A stretch of DNA of 5,382 nt from Clostridiales bacterium UBA4821. GTDB lineage: Bacteria > Bacillota > Clostridia > Acetivibrionales > UBA4821. Below the pieces are notes generated by a model. That model was not told the DNA's origin and did no database searches. It saw nothing but the letters and a program-made list of their open reading frames with translations. The translations under genes and the position numbers were made by a program. Location: contig DHFP01000150.1 of NCBI GenBank assembly GCA_002402315.1, positions 852 to 6,233 on the forward strand, read 5' to 3'. Positions 1 through 5,382 of the stretch are shown one piece after another (position 1 is the stretch's first letter; each line of letters opens with the position of its first letter).

Positions 1-1146
1 TATGTTAAGGGATCCAATGGACTCATCAATCCTAAAGGCAGCATAACAAGAGCTGAATTTGCCCAGTTGATGCACAATATGATCAAGAATTATATTAGAT
101 CAGCAGGAGAATATTCAGAGGATTATACTGGAAATGTAATGGTCAGTGTTCCAGGAGTAGTATTAAAAAATATGTCAATAAAGGGAGACCTTATAGCTGG
201 AGAAGGCGTTGGTGATGGCAGTCTTATTCTTGACAATGTAAATATTGAGGGCAGACTGGTAGTAAGGGGTGGAGGAATCAATTCCATAATTATAAAAAAT
301 TCTTCATCTATTGGTGAATCTGTAATAATTTCAAGATATGATGGAGCCGTCAGGGTCTTCCTTGAGGATGGTACCGAAGCTGAAGCAATATATATCGAAG
401 ATGGCAATGATAAGGTAATAATTGAAGGATCTTTAGAGACTTTGGTAATAAACACTGATATCCCTGTCGAATTAGTTGACGCAAAAGTTGGTGAAATAAA
501 GGTATATGCACCGGGTGCAGAGGTAAGTGTAGATAAGGACTCTAAGATTGACAGCGTTCTTGTTTACAAGGAAGCCGAAGGATCAACCATAACTGTCAAT
601 GGAAAAGTTGTCTCAATTGTTACTGCAGCTTCCGAGACTACCATAAAGGGAAAGGGAACAGTTGAAATAATTGAAGTTATGAGCACAGGCTCCAAATCGA
701 TCATAGACGTTGAGGCAGATAAAATCGTCGTGGATTCAAATGCGAAAGACGTCACTCTACCAGAAGAACCTGTTACCGGAGGTGGTGGAGGAGCACCTTA
801 CGTTTCTCCAAGACTTACCAGTGCATCACTTAATGGGACTGAAGCAGTTATCTCTGGTGATAGTATAAATGTTCCTTTCTCGTTCAACGATGAACATTCT
901 TATACGATATCTGCACAATTCAACAAAGCCGTTAGGATTAAGAGCGTTAGTGTCGATAATTGGGATTTAATTCAGCCAAATGTTGATGTTCCAACTGCTT
1001 ATAGTAATCCTGTAGAAGCTATTATAGAGCATCCGATCACACTCGATCATTTTGTAAAATTTGGCAACGATGTAACTGTGGTCGTAACAGATGGTACTAC
1101 CGATCTGGTTTTCAATATCACGTTAAATGTACCAGGATATAATTAA
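1..1146 (+). CDS. SLH-domain surface protein with beta-solenoid region (5'-truncated by window)
   Basis: The reading frame is open from base 1, so the gene starts upstream; the TTG at 67 is only an internal codon. The visible part is 381 residues. Residues about 1-30 are the end of an S-layer homology domain, with the hallmark ITRAEFA at 15-21; in this family SLH domains bind the secondary cell-wall polysaccharide and hold the protein on the cell surface. Residues about 45-250 are rich in Val, Ile, Gly and Asp and read as short beta strands recurring every 20 or so residues, suggesting a beta-solenoid. The first part carries the pattern GDLIAGEGVGDGSL...NV.I.G.LVVRGGG, which I recall from other Firmicute SLH proteins. 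A five-Gly linker (260-264) leads to a beta-rich C-terminal domain (about 268-381) that I do not recognise. The stop is TAA at 1144-1146. No enzymatic motif is seen. The signal peptide and other SLH copies should lie upstream, outside the window. Surface anchoring is well supported; the exact role is unknown. Confidence 0.85.
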   Translation, partial: YVKGSNGLINPKGSITRAEFAQLMHNMIKNYIRSAGEYSEDYTGNVMVSVPGVVLKNMSIKGDLIAGEGVGDGSLILDNVNIEGRLVVRGGGINSIIIKNSSSIGESVIISRYDGAVRVFLEDGTEAEAIYIEDGNDKVIIEGSLETLVINTDIPVELVDAKVGEIKVYAPGAEVSVDKDSKIDSVLVYKEAEGSTITVNGKVVSIVTAASETTIKGKGTVEIIEVMSTGSKSIIDVEADKIVVDSNAKDVTLPEEPVTGGGGGAPYVSPRLTSASLNGTEAVISGDSINVPFSFNDEHSYTISAQFNKAVRIKSVSVDNWDLIQPNVDVPTAYSNPVEAIIEHPITLDHFVKFGNDVTVVVTDGTTDLVFNITLNVPGYN

Positions 1147-1182
1147 TAATAGATATAGTATTTAATTGAGATAATGTTATTA

Positions 1183-1210
1183 TACAAGTCCGGGGCAACC
1201 CGGACTTGTA
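1183..1210 (+). terminator. 12-bp GCAA-tetraloop hairpin, possible weak terminator
   Basis: Bases 1183-1194 and 1199-1210 are perfect inverted complements (12 bp, including a CCGGG/CCCGG core), closing on the four-base loop GCAA, a GNRA tetraloop. It lies 37 nt after the stop of the SLH gene and 31 nt before the dehydratase start. The 3' flank is CAAAGTTAATAA rather than a run of T, and the reverse strand has no T-run after the stem either, so it is not a standard rho-independent terminator. It could be a weak or Rho-assisted terminator, a 3'-end protecting stem for the SLH mRNA, or a leader element for the operon. The structure is certain; the function is not. Confidence 0.45.
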
Positions 1211-1232
1211 CAAAGTTAATAATATTTAGATC

Positions 1233-1241
1233 AGGAAGTGA
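1233..1241 (+). promoter_or_regulatory. Ribosome binding site of the dehydratase gene, bearing on start choice
   Basis: AGGAAGTGA matches the anti-Shine-Dalgarno complement AGGAGGTGA at 8 of 9 positions. It ends directly against the ATG at 1242, leaving only 3 nt after the GGAAG core, but gives a 9-nt spacer to a second in-frame ATG at 1248. Spacing therefore favours 1248 as the true start, a difference of two residues. Confidence 0.6.
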
Positions 1242-3092
1242 ATGAATATGAAAACCAGGCGGATATTTTTTCTGGTTGCCTTAGACGCTCTATTGATAAG
1301 TGCTGCTTTTTTTGCTACTGTTTATTTTAGACACGATACCACCTTGCATCCTGCATACCTTAACCAGTACTTTGGTACAGTTCTTATTGTTACCGTTATC
1401 AAGCTATTTATATTTTACCTGTTCAACTTTTACAAAAGCCTTTGGGAATATGCAAGTATTGACGAATTAATAGAAATTGCTTTAGGCGTTACGATATCTA
1501 ATGCTATTATTTTTATTCTTTTTACAATTACAGGGAATGCGATACCATTCGCTATGCATCTTCAAATTACTATTTTAGAGATAACATTTATTGGGTCCTC
1601 AAGATTTTTTTATAGAAGCCTCAGAAGATTTAGAAATGGTATTGAAGCCGACAAGACACAAACCAGAGTTCTTATTATAGGAGCTGGTGCTGCTGGAGTT
1701 ATGATTCTTAAAGAGTTGAGAAATCATAACAGCCTTAACCTAAAGCCTGTAGCATTTATAGATGACGATCCAAACAAAATAGGTAAAGTGATCAATGGTA
1801 TAAAGGTAATCGGCAACAGAGATTGTATCAGGAATTCTGTGGAGAAAAATGATATAGATGAAATTATAATTGCACTTCCATCAGCTGAGCCTTCAGTACG
1901 AAGAGAGATAGTAAGATTATGCAAGGAAGCCTCTGTAAAAACAAGAATATTGCCTGGGATGTATGAGCTTATCGGTGGAAGTATCAACATAAATCAAATA
2001 AGGGATGTACAAATAGAGGATTTACTGGGCAGAGATGAGATAAAACTTGATCTGAAGGACATTGATGAGTTTATATCAGAAAAGACTGTTATGATAACAG
2101 GCGGTGGGGGATCAATCGGTAGTGAACTGGCAAGACAAGTCGCGAGATGTAGACCAAAGTTGATTGTGCTGATAGATGTTTATGAGAACAATTTATATGA
2201 TATTCAAAATGAACTTTTTAGGAAATATGAAAATATCAAGGTCGTGACATTGATTGCTTCTGTTAGAGATAAAAGATCCATAAGGAAACTAATTGATAAA
2301 TATAGGCCGGAAATAATTTTTCATGCAGCTGCACATAAGCATGTACCCTTAATGGAATCAAACCCAAGTGAAGCTGTCAAGAATAATATTTTTGGAACTT
2401 TAAATTTGGTTCAGGCAGCAGATGAATTCAGAGTAAAGAAGTTCGTGCTGATATCGACGGACAAAGCTGTTAATCCCACAAACGTTATGGGTGCAACAAA
2501 AAGAGTGGCAGAAAAGATCATTATGTCCTATAATGGATTAAGTGAAACAGAATTTGTTGCTGTTAGGTTTGGAAATGTGTTAGGAAGCAATGGAAGTGTA
2601 ATACCTCTTTTTAAGAAGCAGATAGCTGAGGGTGGGCCTGTAACCGTCACAGACGAAAGAGTGATAAGGTACTTTATGACCATACCTGAAGCTTGCCAGT
2701 TAGTATTGCAGGCAGGATCAATGGCTACCGGCGGAGAGATATTTGTTCTTGATATGGGTGAACCTATTAAAATCATTGACTTGGCAAAGGATCTTATAAA
2801 GCTTTCTGGATTTGAACCATACGTTGATATACCCATAAAAATAGTGGGTTTAAGACCTGGGGAGAAGCTATATGAAGAGCTGCTTATAAAAGGTCCAAAA
2901 CTTACCGGCACAAAGAACAGTAAGATATTTATTGAAGAACCTGAGGAGCATAACTTTTATGAGTTGCTTGTAAATCTTGAAAAATTAAAAGAATACCTCG
3001 ATATGGAGGATAATATGCCCTTAAAGCTTGAATTGACAAATTTGGTTGAGGGATATACACCTTTTGAGGATTCCTTTGAGAACCATGCTTAA
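1242..3092 (+). CDS. Membrane-bound nucleotide-sugar 4,6-dehydratase (CapD/PglF/WbpM family)
   Basis: Probable UDP-N-acetylglucosamine 4,6-dehydratase, a long-form SDR enzyme making the 4-keto-6-deoxy sugar nucleotide used for amino sugars of surface glycans. Length (616 aa) is typical of the full-length membrane form. Four hydrophobic segments (about 8-28, 43-63, 76-97 and 102-122) anchor it. Residues about 140-260 form a first Rossmann domain with GAGAAG at 147-152. The catalytic SDR domain starts near 281 with TGGGGSIG (286-293) and continues with HAAAHKHVP (361-369), STDKAVNPTNVMGATK (405-420) and LRPGEKLYEEL (537-547). Asp407 and Lys408 align with the FlaA1 residues acting at C5/C6. The usual YxxxK is MxxxK (Met416, Lys420), as known for long membrane homologues. 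The first ATG is used as the outer boundary; the RBS spacing favours the ATG at 1248. First gene of the four-gene operon. The family is certain; the exact substrate and product stereochemistry are inferred. Confidence 0.93.
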   Translation: MNMKTRRIFFLVALDALLISAAFFATVYFRHDTTLHPAYLNQYFGTVLIVTVIKLFIFYLFNFYKSLWEYASIDELIEIALGVTISNAIIFILFTITGNAIPFAMHLQITILEITFIGSSRFFYRSLRRFRNGIEADKTQTRVLIIGAGAAGVMILKELRNHNSLNLKPVAFIDDDPNKIGKVINGIKVIGNRDCIRNSVEKNDIDEIIIALPSAEPSVRREIVRLCKEASVKTRILPGMYELIGGSININQIRDVQIEDLLGRDEIKLDLKDIDEFISEKTVMITGGGGSIGSELARQVARCRPKLIVLIDVYENNLYDIQNELFRKYENIKVVTLIASVRDKRSIRKLIDKYRPEIIFHAAAHKHVPLMESNPSEAVKNNIFGTLNLVQAADEFRVKKFVLISTDKAVNPTNVMGATKRVAEKIIMSYNGLSETEFVAVRFGNVLGSNGSVIPLFKKQIAEGGPVTVTDERVIRYFMTIPEACQLVLQAGSMATGGEIFVLDMGEPIKIIDLAKDLIKLSGFEPYVDIPIKIVGLRPGEKLYEELLIKGPKLTGTKNSKIFIEEPEEHNFYELLVNLEKLKEYLDMEDNMPLKLELTNLVEGYTPFEDSFENHA

Positions 3093-3094
3093 TT

Positions 3095-3101
3095 AAGGAG
3101 G
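3095..3101 (+). promoter_or_regulatory. Strong ribosome binding site fixing a TTG start
   Basis: AAGGAGG begins 2 nt after the dehydratase stop and sits 7 nt before the TTG at 3109. The next in-frame ATG is about 50 codons downstream, beyond the first membrane segment, so this site makes the TTG the convincing start of the modulator gene. Confidence 0.85.
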
Positions 3102-3108
3102 AAGTTTC

Positions 3109-3783
3109 TTGGAAGAAATTAGTTTACGGGAGATATTTTTTATCCTTAGGAAGCACGTGAAGCTCATAGTGCTTTTATTAGTGTTGTCGGTGGCAATTAG
3201 CTCAGTCGTAACATTTTTCATATTGGATAAAGAATACAGCGCTTTCACAACTCTTATGGTTGGGAAACCAAAGGATTATATTAATGAGAATAAAATTGAG
3301 TATAATGAGCTGTTGCTAAATCAAAAACTTGTATCTACTTATGGCGAGCTTATAAAAACAAGGATAGTATCTGAGAAGGTTATCTCGAACTTAGGTTTAG
3401 ACCTTAGTTATGATACCTTCAGAAGCAAGGTCAATGTAAGTCTTGTCAAAGATACTGAGATAATCGGAATAACTGTTACAGATACTGACCCGGTGCTTGC
3501 AGCTGAGATAGCAAATGAAACTGCTTCTGTATTCATGGATACCGTTCAGGAAATAATGAAGGTAGAGAACGTCCAGGTAATAGATAGGGCTGAACCATCA
3601 TATACACCGGTAAGCCCAAGACCAATATTGAATTTGGCTATCGCTGGTATTCTAGGTTTGATGTTGGGAGTATTCCTCGCATTTCTTATAGAAATGCTTG
3701 ATAATACCATTAAGACCCCTGAGGATGTTGAAAAATACCTTGGGCTACCTGTGATTGGGTCAATACCAAACGTGGAGGATTGA
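3109..3783 (+). CDS. Wzz-type polysaccharide chain-length/kinase modulator (CpsC/CapA/YwqC family)
   Basis: A 224-residue membrane protein that in this family partners a cytoplasmic tyrosine kinase, activates it and influences polymer length or export. The layout is classical: short cytoplasmic N-terminus (MEEISLREIFFILRKH), membrane segment about 18-38, external domain about 40-172 with predicted helices, a Pro-rich stretch just before the second membrane segment (AEPSYTPVSPRP, 161-172), membrane segment about 173-195, and a cytoplasmic tail (about 196-224). The tail, with DNTIKTPEDVEKYLG and then LPVIGSIP, is the part that in known Gram-positive systems contacts and activates the kinase. 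The start is TTG, set by the AAGGAGG site 7 nt upstream. It lies 16 nt after the dehydratase, and its stop is 2 nt before the kinase ATG. The kinase domain is absent, so this is the split Gram-positive arrangement rather than the fused Wzc form of proteobacteria. Confidence 0.93.
   Translation: MEEISLREIFFILRKHVKLIVLLLVLSVAISSVVTFFILDKEYSAFTTLMVGKPKDYINENKIEYNELLLNQKLVSTYGELIKTRIVSEKVISNLGLDLSYDTFRSKVNVSLVKDTEIIGITVTDTDPVLAAEIANETASVFMDTVQEIMKVENVQVIDRAEPSYTPVSPRPILNLAIAGILGLMLGVFLAFLIEMLDNTIKTPEDVEKYLGLPVIGSIPNVED
3774..3778 (+). promoter_or_regulatory. Ribosome binding site inside the modulator gene, fixing the kinase start at 3786
   Basis: GGAGG lies within the last codons of the modulator gene. 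It leaves 7 nt to the ATG at 3786 but only 1 nt to the in-frame TTG at 3780, so the ATG is the real start and the longer TTG version should be discarded. Confidence 0.85.
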
Positions 3784-3785
3784 TC

Positions 3786-4535
3786 ATGAAAAAGGAAAGC
3801 AGACAAGCTAGACTATTCACTATGGATAACCCTAAATCTGTTGTTTCTGAGGCCTTCAGGACTCTTAGGACAAATATCCAATTTGCTGATATTGACAAGA
3901 ACAAGAAGGTATTGGTATTTACCTCGCCAAGACAGAGGGAGGGAAAGTCCACGGTTAGCTCCAACCTTGCGTATCTTGTGGCTGAATCTGGAAAGAAAAT
4001 ACTTTCTATAGATTGCGATATGAGAAAACCTAGGGTTCATAAAATATTTGGCTTTAGTAACCTATCAGGTCTTACCAATATATTGATTGGAGAAAATGAG
4101 CTGGAGGATGTAGTTCATTCACATCCAACACAAAAGAATCTTCATATTCTTACCAGCGGTCCAATTCCTCCTAACCCTGCGGAACTCTTAGGCTCCAACA
4201 GGATGAAGAATTTTATAGACTCAATAAGGGATAAGTACGAGATGATAATTATTGACAGTCCACCGATTGGACTTGTTACTGACAGCGCGATACTTTCAAC
4301 TATAGCGGATGGTACTATACTCGTTCTCGAAGCTGGAGAAACAGAGATCGAAATTGCAATACATGCTGTGGAACAACTTAGGAAAGTAAATGCAAATATT
4401 TTAGGTACTGTTTTGAACAGGATACCCACTAGTGGCAATAAATACTATGGTTATGCCTATTATCAATATGAACAATACTATGGTGATGATGTGTTGCCTA
4501 AAAAGAGAAAATCCGGAAAGAGGAAAGACAAATGA
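3786..4535 (+). CDS. Bacterial tyrosine kinase (BY-kinase, CpsD/CapB/YwqD family)
   Basis: A 249-residue cytoplasmic P-loop kinase that uses ATP to autophosphorylate C-terminal tyrosines and, when bound to the membrane modulator, controls polysaccharide synthesis or export. The oligomerisation motif EX2RX2R is present (Glu22, Arg25, Arg28). Walker A is at about 46-56 (TSPRQREGKST), Walker A' at 74-82 (SIDCDMRKP; Asp76, Asp78) and Walker B at 153-160 (MIIIDSPP; Asp157). The tail has eight tyrosines in 13 residues (220-232), then a very basic end (KKRKSGKRKDK). Walker A is unusual: the Pro-Gly commonly seen before Glu-Gly-Lys is Gln50-Arg51. The key Gly53, Lys54 and Ser55 remain, so activity is expected. 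The start is ATG, chosen from GGAGG spacing. It follows the modulator by 2 nt and overlaps the phosphatase by 4 nt, so coupled translation is likely. It resembles MinD/ParA ATPases in fold, but the Tyr cluster, Walker A' and neighbours decide for a BY-kinase. Confidence 0.93.
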   Translation: MKKESRQARLFTMDNPKSVVSEAFRTLRTNIQFADIDKNKKVLVFTSPRQREGKSTVSSNLAYLVAESGKKILSIDCDMRKPRVHKIFGFSNLSGLTNILIGENELEDVVHSHPTQKNLHILTSGPIPPNPAELLGSNRMKNFIDSIRDKYEMIIIDSPPIGLVTDSAILSTIADGTILVLEAGETEIEIAIHAVEQLRKVNANILGTVLNRIPTSGNKYYGYAYYQYEQYYGDDVLPKKRKSGKRKDK

Positions 4536-5314
4536 TAGATCTACACTCTCATATCCTTCCAAGTGTTGATGATGGGGCAGTTGATTTGGATATGTCACTT
4601 CGCATTGCGCGGATATATGTGGATAACGGATATGAAAAGGTTATAGCTACTCCTCATTTCATCGACGGAACAAAGAAAAACTCAAGATATGAACTTCTGG
4701 AAAAGCTTGAGGAGCTCAATTCTGCCATACAATTAGAAGAAATAGATTTGGAAGTGCTGCCTGGAAGTGAGATATATATTTCACCTTCAACAGCAGCCGA
4801 CGTTGTGACCGGCAAGGCTTTGACCCTAAACAACAGCCGCTATGTTCTAATTGAGCTCCCATCTAATGACATACCAAAGTATACAGATACTGTGATTTAT
4901 GAACTTCAGATAAAGGGATACCTTCCAATAATTTCTCATCCTGAGAGGAATTCAAAGATCATAGAGAATCCCAATATGCTTTACTCTATGCTGGAGAAGG
5001 GTGCATTAACCCAGATGAACCTTCAAAGTCTTGAAGGGATGTATGGGAAATCTGCCAAAGAAACTGCATTAGTTCTATTAAGACACAATATGATCCATTT
5101 TGCTGCTTCAGACACCCACTCGGATGGTAGAAGATCTCCTGAAACAAGGAGGATGCTAAAACTTCTTGAAAATAAAATAGGCAAAGAAAACTATTGGAGA
5201 ATAGTCTACGAGAATCCTGAAAAGGTTATTATCAACAAGCCTATTACCTACAGATATGCAGAGAAGGTAAAAAAAAGCAATGGAATACTAAATATACTTA
5301 GCAGTTTGATTTGA
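4532..5314 (+). CDS. PHP-family protein-tyrosine phosphatase (CpsB/CapC/YwqE family)
   Basis: A 260-residue metal-dependent phosphatase of the polymerase-and-histidinol-phosphatase (PHP) fold, which removes phosphate from the tyrosine tail of the cognate kinase. All residues expected to bind the metal cluster are visible: His5 and His7 (DLHSH), His42 (ATPHF), Glu80 (GSEIYIS), Glu108 (LIELP), His136 (SHPERN), Asp194 and His196 (SDTHSD). Arg139 in HPERN matches the arginine known to matter for catalysis in the pneumococcal homologue. Length is close to the family norm. The ATG overlaps the kinase stop as ATGA, and an AGGA site at 4521-4524 leaves 7 nt. The order modulator-kinase-phosphatase matches Bacillus ywqC-ywqD-ywqE rather than the pneumococcal order, where the phosphatase comes first. 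It is the last gene of the operon, followed 7 nt later by the terminator stem. The short hydrophobic C-terminus (GILNILSSLI) may aid membrane or partner contact, which is a guess. Confidence 0.94.
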   Translation: MIDLHSHILPSVDDGAVDLDMSLRIARIYVDNGYEKVIATPHFIDGTKKNSRYELLEKLEELNSAIQLEEIDLEVLPGSEIYISPSTAADVVTGKALTLNNSRYVLIELPSNDIPKYTDTVIYELQIKGYLPIISHPERNSKIIENPNMLYSMLEKGALTQMNLQSLEGMYGKSAKETALVLLRHNMIHFAASDTHSDGRRSPETRRMLKLLENKIGKENYWRIVYENPEKVIINKPITYRYAEKVKKSNGILNILSSLI

Positions 5315-5321
5315 TACTTTG

Positions 5322-5347
5322 GAGCTGATTTTTTTCAGCTCTTTTTT
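5322..5347 (+). terminator. Rho-independent terminator of the polysaccharide operon
   Basis: GAGCTGA (5322-5328) pairs perfectly with TCAGCTC (5335-5341) around a loop of six T, followed at once by six T (5342-5347). It begins 7 nt after the phosphatase stop, so it marks the operon's end on the + strand. The stem is short (7 bp, four of them GC), so some read-through is possible. Confidence 0.88.
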
Positions 5348-5348
5348 C

Positions 5349-5381
5349 AACCCCTTCTTAACCCCTTCTTAACCCCTTTGT
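5349..5381. repeat. Nearly three tandem 11-bp direct repeats (AACCCCTTCTT)
   Basis: AACCCCTTCTT occurs exactly at 5349-5359 and 5360-5370, and a third, partly diverged copy (AACCCCTTTGT) follows at 5371-5381, one base before the window ends. The period is about one helical turn, so the same bases face one side of the DNA. Hexamers TCAACC, TTAACC and TTAACC start at 5347, 5358 and 5369, each separated by 5 bp. This spacing is like that of sites bound by PhoP-type response regulators in Bacillus and clostridia, whose consensus is close to TTAACA. The array may extend past the window. It could also be plain slippage repeat. Confidence 0.75.
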
Positions 5382-5382
5382 C

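Noticed and set aside
67..72. TTG/ATG as the start of the first gene
   Set aside because: The frame stays open to base 1 and encodes SLH-domain residues before this point, including TRAEFA, so these are internal codons.
1147..1241. A promoter or a riboswitch/EAR-type antitermination leader in the gap before the operon
   Set aside because: AT-rich stretches such as TATTAT, TAATAT and TTGAGA occur, but no -35/-10 pair has 16-18 bp spacing, and 95 nt with a single hairpin is too short and simple for the known complex leaders.
2528..2911. A 127-codon open frame on the minus strand within the dehydratase gene, and several similar shorter ones elsewhere
   Set aside because: They lie wholly or largely inside well-supported + strand genes, encode Ser/Pro/Ile-rich low-quality proteins with no known motif, and have no convincing ribosome binding site.
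3780..3785. TTG start two codons before the kinase ATG
   Set aside because: Only 1 nt separates it from the GGAGG site, whereas the ATG at 3786 has an ideal 7-nt spacer.
5349..5382. CRISPR array or telomere-like repeat
   Set aside because: The unit is only 11 bp with no unique spacers, and a C-rich tandem repeat beside a bacterial terminator needs no telomere explanation.

Overview
The window looks like a chromosomal stretch from a low-GC Firmicute, most likely a clostridial or related anaerobic lineage. The clues are AT-rich codon use, strong AGGAGG-type ribosome binding sites, a TTG start, an SLH-domain surface protein, and a Gram-positive-type exopolysaccharide kinase system in which modulator and kinase are separate proteins. 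The genus cannot be fixed from this sequence alone. All five genes are on the + strand.

Region 1 (1-1146) is the 3' part of a gene that begins before the window. It encodes the end of an S-layer homology (SLH) domain, a repetitive beta-solenoid-like region, a five-glycine linker and a C-terminal beta-rich domain. It is a secreted, wall-anchored protein. A 95-base gap (1147-1241) follows. It holds a perfect 12-bp hairpin with a GCAA tetraloop but no T-tract, and no promoter I would defend.

Region 2 (1242-5314) is a tightly packed four-gene operon: a membrane-bound UDP-sugar 4,6-dehydratase of the CapD/PglF/WbpM type, a Wzz-like membrane modulator (CpsC/CapA/YwqC type), a bacterial tyrosine kinase (CpsD/CapB/YwqD type) and a PHP-family tyrosine phosphatase (CpsB/CapC/YwqE type). 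Gaps are 16 nt, 2 nt and a 4-nt ATGA overlap, which implies co-transcription and probably translational coupling. A rho-independent terminator at 5322-5347 closes the unit.

The likely working model is that the dehydratase supplies a 4-keto-6-deoxy amino-sugar nucleotide for a surface glycan. The modulator and kinase form a membrane complex that controls chain length or export through cycles of tyrosine phosphorylation, and the phosphatase resets the kinase. No glycosyltransferase, flippase or polymerase lies in the window, so those must be encoded elsewhere.

Region 3 (5349-5382) holds almost three copies of an 11-bp direct repeat directly after the terminator. It is a candidate operator for whatever gene follows. 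I see no wholly new system here. The most interesting points are this repeat, the unusual P-loop of the kinase, the tetraloop hairpin between SLH gene and operon, and the neighbouring of a solenoid-type SLH protein with a glycan-synthesis control module.
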